64,000 nucleotides of DNA, from positions 16,493,840 through 16,557,839 of the forward strand of contig NC_087070.1 of assembly GCF_963678635.1 (NCBI RefSeq). Reading direction: 5' to 3'. Position 1 is the stretch's first letter, and every line of letters starts with the position of its first letter. The stretch is from Symsagittifera roscoffensis. Lineage: Eukaryota > Xenacoelomorpha > Acoela > Convolutidae. The notes beneath the pieces were generated by a model. The model did not search any database and had not been told where the DNA came from. It worked only from the letters and a program-made list of their open reading frames with translations. Of the stretch, positions 1 through 9,975 are shown piece by piece. Made by a program: the position numbers and the translations under genes.

Positions 1-692
1 ATTAATTTTATTATTTGTATTGAGTGAGGAGTAGGAGTAGGAATTTTGGTTTAGGATCATAATGAACTGTTGAGTTTATTTTTGTCTGTTGTTGATTGTC
101 TTCTGAAAAAAATGAAACTTCATAATTTAAGGAGATACGTTTACTGACTACTTTTCATTGAATGCAAATCACAGAAATCCAGTGCTTGTTCGTGCAACGC
201 TGAAGTTCTGCTTACTCCTTACATTTTCCTCGTAATAACTGTTGGATATTTTGAAGTTGTAGTTTATTTCTGTAATGAAGAAAACCCTAATTAGGCTGTA
301 TTTCAAGGCAGCGGTTTTGGTTGTGTTGTTAGTTTTAAATCATGTAATCAATCATTTGTAATAAAAGTTAGACCACCACAAAAAGCTGTTGATTGAAAGT
401 TTTAGTGGTTTTCTTCGTTCGTTTTCTTAAGTTTATTGAGTTAATTTAGCCAAGGAAGTAAAAGAGACAAATTTAACCTGATTCATAAATACTGATTTAA
501 TATTTAAGATGAGTTTTTGTCAATACGTTGCTAATTACGATAGTTGTTTTTGAATATTGATTTTTGTTTACAATTATAGTTTTTGATCATAGGAATGAGT
601 TAGAATGAGGTGAAAAGAGAACATCAGTGCTGATCAAACTCTGTGTTCCTAAACTGACTGAAGTGAATAAGTGTCTATCAATTAACTATTTC
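1..692. other. Noncoding upstream region, no gene seen
   Basis: AT-rich sequence with no open frame that looks coding and no recognisable RNA gene. It ends at the probable hAT-type MITE. Part of the Rab gene promoter may lie here, but I see no specific promoter element. Confidence 0.5.
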
Positions 693-700
693 TAGTGTGA

Positions 701-928
701 CAGTGGCAAGCGCAGAAATTTTTCTTTGGGGTGGGCAGGTTTTGTCGACCCGTTTTTTTTTAGGCTGTCCAATTTGCTTTTCTGAGCTCTCCGAAAATAT
801 TATAAGCACCCTATTTTATCAATATTTTTTTTGAGGTTGGTCAATCAAAATTGGATGTCGTAACATTATAACAAAGGAGGGAACCTTTGACCTTTGGAAA
901 AATTTGGCAACCACTCGGCACGCTACTG
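701..928. mobile_element. Probable hAT-type MITE (228 bp)
   Basis: The element begins CAGTGGCAAGCGCAG and its other end, read on the minus strand, begins CAGTAGCGTGCCGAG. Imperfect terminal inverted repeats starting CAGTGGC are typical of hAT elements. The flanking octamers tagtgtga (693-700) and cactgtga (929-936) match at 6 of 8 positions, as expected for an aged 8-bp target-site duplication. It has no coding capacity, so it would be non-autonomous. It lies just upstream of the Rab gene. Confidence 0.5.
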
Positions 929-1064
929 CACTGTGATATCAGAGACACCACTTTTATGATTTTTTTGCAATGGTTCTGATATTTTCAGTTGCAAATGAAT
1001 TGAGGCATATGCGCTTTGCTATTCATAATCAATCAGTCTTGTATTGGACGTCAAACTCAAAGGC

Positions 1065-3000
1065 ATGGCCGGTGATCGTCCAGAACTGGAGCCTACAATC
1101 TTGGACCAAATGCCTACTTGTCTTGCAACAGCAGTAGCGTCTCCGTTTCCGGCAACTTTCTCGCAACAAACTATCGATTCAGTTTTAAGTTCCAGAAATG
1201 GATTCGGACAGCCGAGTGTTCACGCTGGAGGAAAAAGAGCAAGCGGTGGCACGATGGCCGCGAAAATAGTGCTGCTAGGAGATGCGGCTGTTGGCAAAAC
1301 GTGTCTGTTCTACAGGATATTCAGAAATGAGTTCACAGATTTGTACAAAACAACAATCGGAGTCGACTTTTGTCTGTTAGGTCAGTGTAAATTGCCAGGG
1401 AGGGATATATAATTTTTGTGTGGGGTAGATTTTCAAACAAGGTTTGGGGGCTGAAGTTATTTTTTTCCGAGCTTCTGTACACAAATTTTTTTCGGCTAAG
1501 TTTTTCGCGACCAAAATTGTTTTGATCAACCCTTTTGTGAGGTTCTTTTATTAACAGTCGATGAAGGTAAAGGAGGTTCTTATATAGGCATTAGATTTTT
1601 TAAGTGTTTTTTTTTCTGGTAAAAGTCTTAAAACGCTCTAATAACTACAGATGTGTATATATTTATATTCATGCACTTTTAAATGTACTTAAGTATAAAT
1701 GCAAATACGAAAATGGAAATGGCGCGATAAACGAACATCTATTTTCGACAGTGTAATTTAATTTATAGATTTCCTAGCGGAATAAAAACTTTGCCCGTTG
1801 ATCAAATTTTTCAGAGTCGATGATTTTGTTTTTTTTTTCCAGGAAAAGTCTGAAAGTTTGTTCAGGCTCGAAAATTTTTTCCAGATCTGACTTTTGATTT
1901 ATTTTAAAGTTCAGTTCATTGTCTTTGTTAAAAGGAAGGCAAAATCCACTTTCGAATAGCAAAATTAAAAATGTCACGAAAAACGATCGTATTCTAGTTT
2001 CGAAAGTGGAATTTAATTTCAAGATTTCCCAGCGAAATAAAAGTTTTATCAATCCAGTTTTTCAAATTCAGTTAATTTTAGCAGAAAAAGTGTCTAATAT
2101 AAATTCATATTGAATTTCAAAGAGGGTTAGGGTCATATATTTTTCATTTTGAAATTCGAAAGTTGAAGTTTTTTCAAAATTCGTTTTTTCCTGTTTCCTT
2201 GCGTTCATTGACTCAATTTGTTTATATTTCTTGCTGCTAAACGTGTTTTGAGATAAATTTTAGGACTGATCAGTCCAAAATTGTGGCTCTGAAATGGTAC
2301 CAGAGAGCTTTTTTATACTAATAATGGTAGCTTTCGGGATATTTATATGGATTCAAGATTTTTTTTGTCTGAATAAACCGAGAGAAAAACGATATATTTT
2401 GTTTCAGATTACGTTATTTTATCAGTGCCATTCAGATTGCAACTGTGGGATACTGCGGGGTCAGAAAGGTTCAAAGCTCTCACTTACGGGTACTATAGAG
2501 GCGCTCAAGTAGTCATTCTAACATTTGACGTCACTGCTTCCGACGCCGTTCAATCATTACGTAACTGGCACTCGGAAATTTCCACTATGCTGGCATTACA
2601 TAACACACGAACTCAGCCAATGTTCTTCGTAGTAGGAACTAAAATTGATTTGATAAAGGGAGTTGAGGATGAAATTTCAGCTACAGCGAGTTTGAAACTT
2701 CAAGAAGTTGAGCAAAAAGTGAATGATTTCTGTCTCGAAATTGGAGCTGAATTGTGGTTAACTTCGTCTAAGTGCAATATAAATGTCGACGCTTTTTTTA
2801 ACAGAGTTGCAGCGTTGCTGTTTGATGACATAGTTTGTAGGAGTTTAGATGAAAAATCAGGAAATTGCATTAAGCTAGAGGAAAAAGAAGACAGTTCATC
2901 GAGACCTGGAAGTGGAAAAATACGACTTAAGCCCGATGCTAATTTGAAGGGAACACTGACAAGACAAGAGTCAATGACTGCTAAATCTTGCTGTAGATAG
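1065..3000 (+). CDS. Rab34/Rab36-type small GTPase, two exons
   Basis: Join 1065-1380 and 2408-3000 (302 residues). The intron has donor ttag|gtcagt and acceptor tttcag, and splits an Asp codon. Membrane-traffic GTPase: P-loop GDAAVGKT at 72-79, switch I TTIGVDF at about 96-102, WDTAGSE at 119-125, TKID at 183-186 and SSK at 225-227. The block FFNRVAALLFDD near the C terminus is characteristic of Rab34/36, which act in Golgi/lysosome positioning and ciliogenesis. The N-terminal stretch ILDQMPTCL also resembles the Rab34 extension, which supports the ATG at 1065 over the one at 1254. The protein ends CCR, a CCX-type geranylgeranylation site. Odd points: the catalytic switch II Gln is Ser, and two upstream ATGs (995 and 1009) follow the nearest acceptor-like AG at 987-988. 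It could be Rab34 or Rab36; I cannot separate them. Confidence 0.87.
1560..2240 (+). repeat. Dispersed repeat family A, copy 1 (Rab intron)
   Basis: This intronic block shares an ordered string of motifs with six other places in the window. The motifs include tatataggt near the start, cgctctaataactacag, tcgaaagtggaatttaattt, ccagcgaaataaaa, ggttagggtcatatat and tgtttccttgcgttcattg near the end. The second half (1919-2113) reads openly on both strands, but only because it is repeat sequence. The most similar full-length copy is at 40262-40720. Confidence 0.6.
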
Positions 3001-3189
3001 CGTAATTTGAAAGTCGAACAGAAGCTTTGCGTAGTATTTTTAATTGCTTGTACGTTATGTGAAAAGTTGTGCAATATTTATATCTGTAAATTGTAAATAA
3101 TTTCAAAATCTATCTGCTTTCGCCAACAAAGTTCTGCCAAATCAAATCTGGCTTCTATTCTTATGTAAGTTTTTGATATGGTAAATTAC

Positions 3190-3195
3190 AATAAA
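3190..3195 (+). promoter_or_regulatory. Poly(A) signal AATAAA of the Rab gene
   Basis: Canonical AATAAA about 190 nt after the Rab stop codon, followed by T-rich sequence. It suggests a short 3' UTR. Confidence 0.55.
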
Positions 3196-3419
3196 GTTAT
3201 TTGCTTCTGTATAGTTAAGATGTTTAAGCACCAAAAGTTTCCCTAAATTGCTCGTGTCAAATTCAGTTTAGCCAATTTACTCATTTTTATCTTCGCTTTT
3301 AAATTTTATTTTGTCTTCATTACCCTTACGATTTGCAGAAATTATGCAACAGTTTTGTAGACCCTTTTCCCGTCAAAAACTTTGGGCACAGAATGGCGGT
3401 CACTGGAAAAGGTAATTTT

Positions 3420-3860
3420 ACTAAGGCGAACTTATGGTGCTATATAGGCGATACATGTTTCTTATTTTGATCTGCACGCTAAAAACTTTTTAATGAAATT
3501 TTTTTCTTAGCCGTAGATTTTCGTTTTTTCGGTGTCAATTTAGATTACAGTGGATGATTTTTTTAAGAGTAATGAACGTAGTCTTGCTGATTTTTTTTTT
3601 GCTTGTTTTTTTTTGTTCTAGAAAATTTTTTAAATTTATTCGTCTTAAAAAAAGTCTGAGCGTTTTGATTTTTCGCGTTCTGACATATGATTTCTTTTTA
3701 AGTTCACTTCATTTCCATTGTTAAAAGGAAGGCAAACTCCATTATCGAGCAGCAAAAGTGTTAAGGTCACGAAAACGTGATCGATTTAATTTTCGAACGT
3801 GAAATTTAATTTTTAGATTTCCGAGGGAAAATAAGAAAAAGTTGTACCGGTCGAGAAAAA
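3420..3860 (+). repeat. Dispersed repeat family A, copy 2
   Basis: A diverged copy between the Rab and WDR76 genes. It keeps gctatataggcga, aaaggaaggcaaactcca, gcaaaagtgttaaggtcac and a form of tcgaaagtggaattta in the same order as copy 1. The rest of 3001-4316 shows no coding sequence. Confidence 0.5.
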
Positions 3861-4309
3861 TTGGTAAGAATTAGTATCGTTTCTCTGACAAAATAATACA
3901 AAATTGAGAGTCTGACTTCCGTACTAAACTTTTAGCGGTATTTTATTACTGCATTTGAACATTATTCAAGTGATTATTACCTCTCATTCTTGCTTGTTTT
4001 CATTTAACTCGGTCGCCCTTTAAAAATTATATGCAGAAAATAGTTTTTAATTGATTTAGATTTTTTGTCTTGAGACAGTGTGATTGAAGCATTCTGTGCT
4101 ACTTGAGCAGCAAACGGCTAGCCGTTTTTTCCGTGCGATAGTTTGGTGAAGTAAGTTCTAAGCAATATTTGGAGTAACATGAAAATTATAGTAATTGACA
4201 ATGTCACAGAGCCTTTGAATGAAAACCACGTGGCAAAAATTTTGACAATCGGTGTTTTGTAAGCAAGATGTCTAGTGCGCTTGTAGTTTAATTTTGTGAT
4301 TTGTTTTTA

Positions 4310-4311
4310 AG
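4310..4311 (+). promoter_or_regulatory. Candidate splice acceptor 5 nt before the WDR76 ATG
   Basis: The sequence gtttttaag ends five bases before the ATG. No other exon is needed for the protein, so this is either a trans-splice acceptor or the end of a 5' UTR intron. Confidence 0.35.
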
Positions 4312-4316
4312 ATACA

Positions 4317-5987
4317 ATGGAACAGAGCCAAGTTAGAAAATCTTTGCGCGTTAGAAAATCACGCGGAACAAACAGTTTTTCTCAGACGAATGAGTCTAGC
4401 AAAAAAGCCAAGCACATAGAAGTAAAAGAAGAGAATAAAAATGAATTTTCGCCCAATTTTGAAGACTGCAAACATGAAAGCCTACCTGCGCAACCAACTG
4501 AAGTTAAATTTGAAAGCAAAAACGAAAACTTTGAACCAGGATCCAAACTTTCTCTTTTCGAGCAAATGAGGCTAAAAAATATTGCTGAAAACGAAAAATT
4601 TTTACAAGAAATTGATCTCAATGCTCGATCATCGGTTCTTGGACCTCCGCAAAAACCAAAAGTCCAAATTCGAAAGTCAGTCCCCTCAAAGCCGAAAATG
4701 AAGATCGAATATTCTGATGAACCAAGAAGGAAATCTGAGAGATTGCAAAACATAAAGGTCAATCCTGTTTACATTGAATCAGACCTGGCCAAGATTGTAT
4801 CTTCTTACTACGAACCGAAAGTTCCAAAAATTGAGCCCCATGTATACTATGGAAATTTGGGAACCTTAGGCGACGAAACGAACCACGAGCAATTGAAGAA
4901 ATGTTTGAGCGAAACTGCAAATGGAAAAATCTGCGAAAAGCCGAAATGTTTGAACGTAGAGGAAACTTTACTGAAGATGTCAAAATTGAAGATTAGAGAA
5001 ACAGACGTGGCTAAATGTTGCCAAGGGAGAATCTACGATGCTAAATTTCATCCCGGGAACAAATTGTTTCTCGCAACTGGGGATAAATATGGTAATTTAG
5101 GCTTTTGGGATATCGACGCCGACGAAATAGGTGGAAAATCATCAGGATGTTATCTTCGTCAACCTCATCAGATGCCAATTAGATGTCTGAAGTTCTCTCA
5201 CTCTGATTGGTCGAAATTGTTCACATGCAGCTACGACGGAACTTTGAAATGTGTCGATTTGAACAACTGTGAGTTCACGACAGTTTGCAGGGAAGAAAAC
5301 GTGAACTATCCTCCCAATGGAAATAAGTACAGCAGGTTTGGAAACGGGATGCATTGGTTCGATTTCTTTTTTGACGGGAATTCGGTTGTTGTGGGTGAGG
5401 AATTAGGTCACGTGGTTGTGGTTGATGCTAGAGCTAGTGAAACTCCTGCAACTGCTTTTGTCAACGGAATGAAACCTGTTAAATGCGTGTCTGCGCATCC
5501 GACCAAACCTTATATATTGGCTTCTGATTACAACACGGTCAAAATTTGGGATATGAGAAATACTAAGCAAAAATTTGTGGACGATTTGTACCATGGAAAG
5601 GTCGCGAATGGTGCGTTTTTCAGCCCGGTAACTGGAGATAAAATTTTGACAACTTGCTCTGATGATTATCTACGTGTATTTGATTCTTCTGTTCTATCGA
5701 CTGATTCAATTAAAACTATACGCACTGTGAAACACGACAACCATACTGGAAGGTGGTTGGCACCTTTTCAGGCAATTTGGCACCCGAGAAACGAAGACGT
5801 TTTCCTCATCGGAAGTATGGACTATGCTCGAAAACTAGAGGTGTTTACAACAACAGGGAGCACAGGTTCGAGTCCAGCTCTGGAAATGGTCGGGAATGAT
5901 AGTATCTGTTGCAGGAATGATATGCATCCAATGTTTGATATTGTTGCTGGTACTACTTCGTCAGGAAAAGCATTTATTTGGCGCTAG
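4317..5987 (+). CDS. WDR76/CMR1-family WD40 protein, intronless
   Basis: 556 residues in a single exon from the ATG at 4317. WDR76 (yeast Cmr1) is a nuclear WD40 protein that binds damaged DNA and acts with chromatin and CUL4-type ligase factors. The N-terminal ~220 residues are charged and disordered-looking. They carry family hallmarks: a basic start (KSLRVRKSR), the helix FEQMRLKNIAENEKFLQEI near residue 80, and RRKSERLQ near 137. The propeller begins near IYDAKFHP (about 238) and continues through LATGDKYGNLGFWDI, SYDGTLKCVD, HPTKPYILASDYNTVKIWD and a last blade ending GKAFIWR, which matches the family from end to end. No frameshift or poly(A) tract is present, so the lack of introns is not clearly retrocopy-like. 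No canonical AATAAA was noticed soon after the stop. Confidence 0.9.
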   Translation: MEQSQVRKSLRVRKSRGTNSFSQTNESSKKAKHIEVKEENKNEFSPNFEDCKHESLPAQPTEVKFESKNENFEPGSKLSLFEQMRLKNIAENEKFLQEIDLNARSSVLGPPQKPKVQIRKSVPSKPKMKIEYSDEPRRKSERLQNIKVNPVYIESDLAKIVSSYYEPKVPKIEPHVYYGNLGTLGDETNHEQLKKCLSETANGKICEKPKCLNVEETLLKMSKLKIRETDVAKCCQGRIYDAKFHPGNKLFLATGDKYGNLGFWDIDADEIGGKSSGCYLRQPHQMPIRCLKFSHSDWSKLFTCSYDGTLKCVDLNNCEFTTVCREENVNYPPNGNKYSRFGNGMHWFDFFFDGNSVVVGEELGHVVVVDARASETPATAFVNGMKPVKCVSAHPTKPYILASDYNTVKIWDMRNTKQKFVDDLYHGKVANGAFFSPVTGDKILTTCSDDYLRVFDSSVLSTDSIKTIRTVKHDNHTGRWLAPFQAIWHPRNEDVFLIGSMDYARKLEVFTTTGSTGSSPALEMVGNDSICCRNDMHPMFDIVAGTTSSGKAFIWR

Positions 5988-7049
5988 ATGTTGTTACTGT
6001 ACTAACCGGTTTGCTTGATATTCGATAAACTAATAGTCATTTGTAGTGCTTTTTTTTGAAATTTTGGTCTTTTTGAGTAGAATATTTCAATTCGTTAATC
6101 CGATCATAATCTTTGAATTTTGTAGCCGAAAGTTTTCGCAGTGTTGTTTGAACGGATGAAATTGTTAGTTTTGTTTTCAGTTCGCATTTTTTTTGTGAAA
6201 ATTAACATTTTAACAAAAACTTGAATGTTCTAGCTGAGTGAAAGGGAAGCAGTAGCCGTAAAAGAGGATTATTTAAGTTTTAATGATTGAAATAATTTTT
6301 AAGTTCTAATATAGCCAAAACAGGCAGTTTGGTTGACAACTGATGCTATCATGGTGGTTGAGTTCGGAAAACAAAATGCTTACAATTTTTGTTCTAGGGG
6401 CACTCTGAAATATACTTAGCTTAAAACGGTAATGCAATCGACCGAAAGCATGATTCTTAAATTGTAATCGGGTACTAGTAACAACTTTGCTGACAGAATT
6501 TGCACGGGAGATGTTAGGTGCCATGACAAATCAAAAACCAATGACAGTTTTTGCACAGAGAACCTAGAGGTAACGTCCATGCTTCGGACGACAAAGACTC
6601 TGGGTTCAATTACGGGAAACGTTTTTTTTTTCAAATATAAAAAATTGATAGTTTAATTTTTGGACTATTATTCTTGTTTGCTTATTTTTATTCTTTCCTT
6701 AGTCCGGACTTCTCTTCTGAATTCGGCAATTTTTATTATAATTGAAATTCACTTTGTTATAATCCTGTAATTTGCAAATTTGCCAGCTGTGATGTTATAT
6801 CCTTTAATGGTATATGTTATATCGCTTTGGCGACTACAAAGCGGGGCTGTAAACTTTCAGAGAATATCAGCTCTTATTTTTTTGCCCCTCTGTGTAAAAA
6901 AATTTGTAGCCAATTATGATCAAAAATCCAGAAAACTGAATGCAGTATTTTAGTCGATAAACTAATTCAGTAGAGGGTTTTTCGTTAATGCTAGAGTAAT
7001 TATCGTTTGAATCAAGTTTTGATTCTGAAATGTTTGTTTGCTTGTGTTT
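5988..7049. other. Noncoding, 3' flank of WDR76
   Basis: AT-rich, with only short frames of no recognisable composition. I see no RNA gene or clear repeat boundary here. Confidence 0.4.
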
Positions 7050-7480
7050 GTGTCAGATTAGTTTGTGTTTGCTGTATTGTATTGATTTTTTAAAGTGGTA
7101 CTCTTGAAAGAAGCCAACTTGCTGGGTCTTAATTTGAAAGTTCTCGGCTTTATTCTGCAAATGCTGGTCGTTTGCTCTGGATATCAATCTGAAAGCGTAT
7201 CAAAATATCTCAGCTTTGGTACATGATATCTTTTCATTAAAAGATTTTGGCGTGATTTTTATGTAAGTGTGAATACTGCTTTTCTACACGTATCGTTCGG
7301 AACTAGTTGTTATGGACCACTTTCATATAAACGCGAAATTATTAGAAGGACGAAAATAGGATATTTTCCAAATTTGTTTGTTTTATCAATGAGGTTCTGG
7401 ATGAAGACCGTCATCATGACCAAATAGATGAGTTTATCAGCCCTTCTAAATTTTGGCGCGTTTTTTGTACTTTGGCGTCT
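7050..7480 (+). pseudogene. Eroded copy of the F-box-like gene 5' end
   Basis: The block aligns by eye with the upstream and 5' coding part of the intact gene at 11572-13065. Matches include cagattag(c/t)ttg, the T-run before the start, atgctggtcg..ctctggatatcaa, then a shared stretch around tttggaactag and atggaccac against atggatccc. The start codon position reads aagtgg instead of aagatg, and the frame is broken throughout. It is a third, much older member of the family that was tandemly duplicated at 10-13 kb. The similarity fades near 7480. Confidence 0.6.
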
Positions 7481-8170
7481 TTGGGAGTAACGGAGCCATG
7501 ATTGCTCGCGTTTTATGGTACAAACCTCAGCGAAATTCAACAACCTCTGTGAACCTCGGCTGAATTCAACTGTCACTTCTGTTTTGCATTACGGATATTC
7601 GAACGAGTACGGAAAAACTGCTTCGTTTTTTGAAACTTTTCAGTGAGCATGCTCGCTGTCTGGAATGGTCATTGAACTTTTTTACAGTCATGGCTGGGCG
7701 ATGGTCAAATTTCCTGATGGCCAATTTGAGAAGTGTGAGATTCAGTTCGCATTGGGTAAGCGTACCTCTGAACATTAGAATGCCATAAATTATGGATTAG
7801 AATGCCATAAATAATGGAAGTTTATCGGATTTCATTGAGGCATCTTTGGTTATTCTCTCTTCTAAATGCACAATGCTTAAGACAAATTCGTCTGATTTTG
7901 AACTCTTGTATGCAAGGGAATAAATGAATTTTGGTTTGTGCCGTACTTAGCTCCTTAACATAATCAGCGAACAGTATGAATGAATTGAAAGTGTTTTCCT
8001 ACGCTTTTCGTCACCCATGATTTACTTTGCGAAACCAAATGTATTAGACCCACAATTTTTCCAGGCATTAGAAATCATGATACTTGGGAACCACAATGAC
8101 ACTTGAGTTCGAAATCCAGTTGAAGTTTATATGGTATGTTTTTTTTGGTTATTATTTCTGTAATGGAACA

Positions 8171-8338
8171 TGTACACATACATACATACGCATATATACA
8201 TATATTACATGCATACATTCATACATACATACATACATACATACATACATACATTTATACATACATACATACATACATAGATACATGCATAAATACATGC
8301 ATACATACATACATGCATACATGCATACATTAAAAATA
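8171..8338 (+). repeat. ATAC/CATA tetranucleotide microsatellite
   Basis: A long run of (cata)n with interspersed tgca variants. It reads openly in several frames as YIHT-type peptides, which is an artefact of the repeat. It is followed at 8347-8412 by a flank (gatcggctgaagctatgatt) that recurs after the array at 9405-9548. Confidence 0.9.
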
Positions 8339-8404
8339 TATACATATGTGATCGGCTGAAGCTATGATTCGTCTATTCTCGTTAAATGAGTGTGGGTATG
8401 TGGA

Positions 8405-8455
8405 GCATACACACATACATAGATACATACACACGAAATTCATACATACATACAG
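8405..8455 (+). repeat. Short CATA-type microsatellite
   Basis: Interrupted catacata and acac repeats following the flanking block shared with the 9.5 kb array. Confidence 0.7.
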
Positions 8456-8590
8456 CCTAAGCAAGGGTCATATTAAAACTATTGAATACATAAACCGGAA
8501 CTGTTTACGCTGTTTAGATGTCTCCAAATATTACTCTTAGTCTTTGATTTGTTGCTACTTTCTTCTGTCATATTTGTTATTTTTGAAGAT

Positions 8591-8887
8591 TTTTTCTAAT
8601 TATCAGCGATTATAAATGGGAATTCAAAAAATGGGAACTTGATGTTGATTTTTCAAATACTGTTGATTTTTGAAAAAATCAACAATAATTGCTAACTGAA
8701 TTTGCTAACTGAAGTCGCGCTCTTATATAATCGTAGCCGGAAATTATTCTTGAATAGTTCAGATGGATCTAAATTTCAACTTCTTCCTGCCACACTCAAA
8801 GATTTGAAAAATCAACAATATTTGAAAAGTCAACATCAAGTTCCCATTTTTTGAATTCCCATTTATAATAGCTGATAATTAGAAAAA
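8591..8887. mobile_element. Foldback element with ~85-bp inverted arms
   Basis: The left arm (8591-8675) and right arm (8804-8887) are close reverse complements. For example, tataaatgggaattcaaaa pairs with ttttgaattcccatttata, and gggaacttgatgttga pairs with tcaacatcaagttccc. The ~125-bp centre has no open frame. The arms are nearly perfect, so insertion is fairly recent or pairing has been conserved. No clear target duplication was identified. Confidence 0.75.
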
Positions 8888-9404
8888 AGCTTGTATATAT
8901 GTAGATATATTTGTAGGTTTTAATGTTGGTTTGACTAAAAGGGAAATTGCTTAATCTGCCTTCAATGAAGATACATAACTACAAACATACATTCGTCTAT
9001 TCTCGTTAATTGAGTGTGGATATGTAAAATGTAGAAAATTTAGAATTGTTCGTTCAAATCATTTTCTTAGTAGTAATGTAGTAATTTTGTATAGTAATTT
9101 CGAGTGTGACAGGAAGAAGTTCAAGTTCCTAGTCTTGAGTTCAAAACAGCAACGGTTCCATTTGAAGTATACAAGAACTGTTCCCGATTATTTACGAGCG
9201 CGACTGAAGTTAGCCGAGAAAAACAGTTTTTCATTGCAAAAATACCAAGTCGAGGATTATAAATCATACTTGGAACATTATAACAATTGCAATCGGACCT
9301 AAATATTTTACTATGTTGCTTATAGACTGAACTTTGTAGCATTTGTCACTGAACGCAGATGGAGCAATCTCCCATTTTGTCATATCAATAAGAATACCTA
9401 CATA

Positions 9405-9548
9405 ATTACCTACATACATATATACATACATACATACATGCATGCATGCATGAATACATACATGCATGCATGCATGAATACATACATGAATAGATACATA
9501 CATACATACATACATACATACATACATACATGCATGCATACATACATG
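9405..9548 (+). repeat. ATAC/TGCA microsatellite
   Basis: Second large tetranucleotide array with catgcatgcatg interruptions. Its right flank (gatcggccgtagctttgatt, then ctcgtt..caattgagtgtgga) repeats the flanks at 8347-8400 and 8991-9030. The array and its flank therefore spread as one unit. Confidence 0.9.
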
Positions 9549-9975
9549 CGAGATCGGCCGTAGCTTTGATTCATCAAATCTCGTTTCAACAATTGAGTGT
9601 GGATGTGTAAAATTTTGAAAATTTAGAACTGCTCGTTAAAATCATTTTCTGTGATGACATTCTATCATCTTAATTGCTTCTAGTACATGCTTAAGTTGAT
9701 GATATTTTTTGACGAGTTCCGGTTTATTCTTTTTCAGTCCCGTTTTTAAACTTAACTTTTTTGATTTTGTTTTCAAAATATCCTGCTTTATTTCTTGAGT
9801 TTGGGAAAAGATGAACTTAAAATAATGAACAGCAAGAACAAAAGGACTCGGCCCATTATTTACTGCATTATAATAATTTGTTTGAAACAACTAATCGAGT
9901 TTTTTTCTCGAGAACATGAAAATTTTGAAGGAATGTGTTGGAACGAGTGCTGAAGCTTCACTGATGAGTTCATTT

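Noticed and set aside
4317-5987. WDR76 as a processed retrocopy because it lacks introns
   Set aside because: No poly(A) tract or flanking duplication seen, the frame is intact, and an acceptor-like AG precedes the ATG; an ordinary intronless gene is as likely.
8084-8359. Frame with many Y-I-H-T repeats
   Set aside because: It is the (cata)n microsatellite read as protein; the same applies to the minus-strand frames at 9264-9592 and the C-V-C-V frames at 23028-23296.
9087-9302. 71-codon frame on + with some protein-like composition
   Set aside because: No recognisable motif, no clear ATG context, no splice partner; it starts with a non-ATG codon in part of a flank repeated around the microsatellites. 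Left out for lack of support.
9642-9890. Lysine-rich 82-codon frame on minus
   Set aside because: Composition follows local A/T runs; no motif or partner exon.
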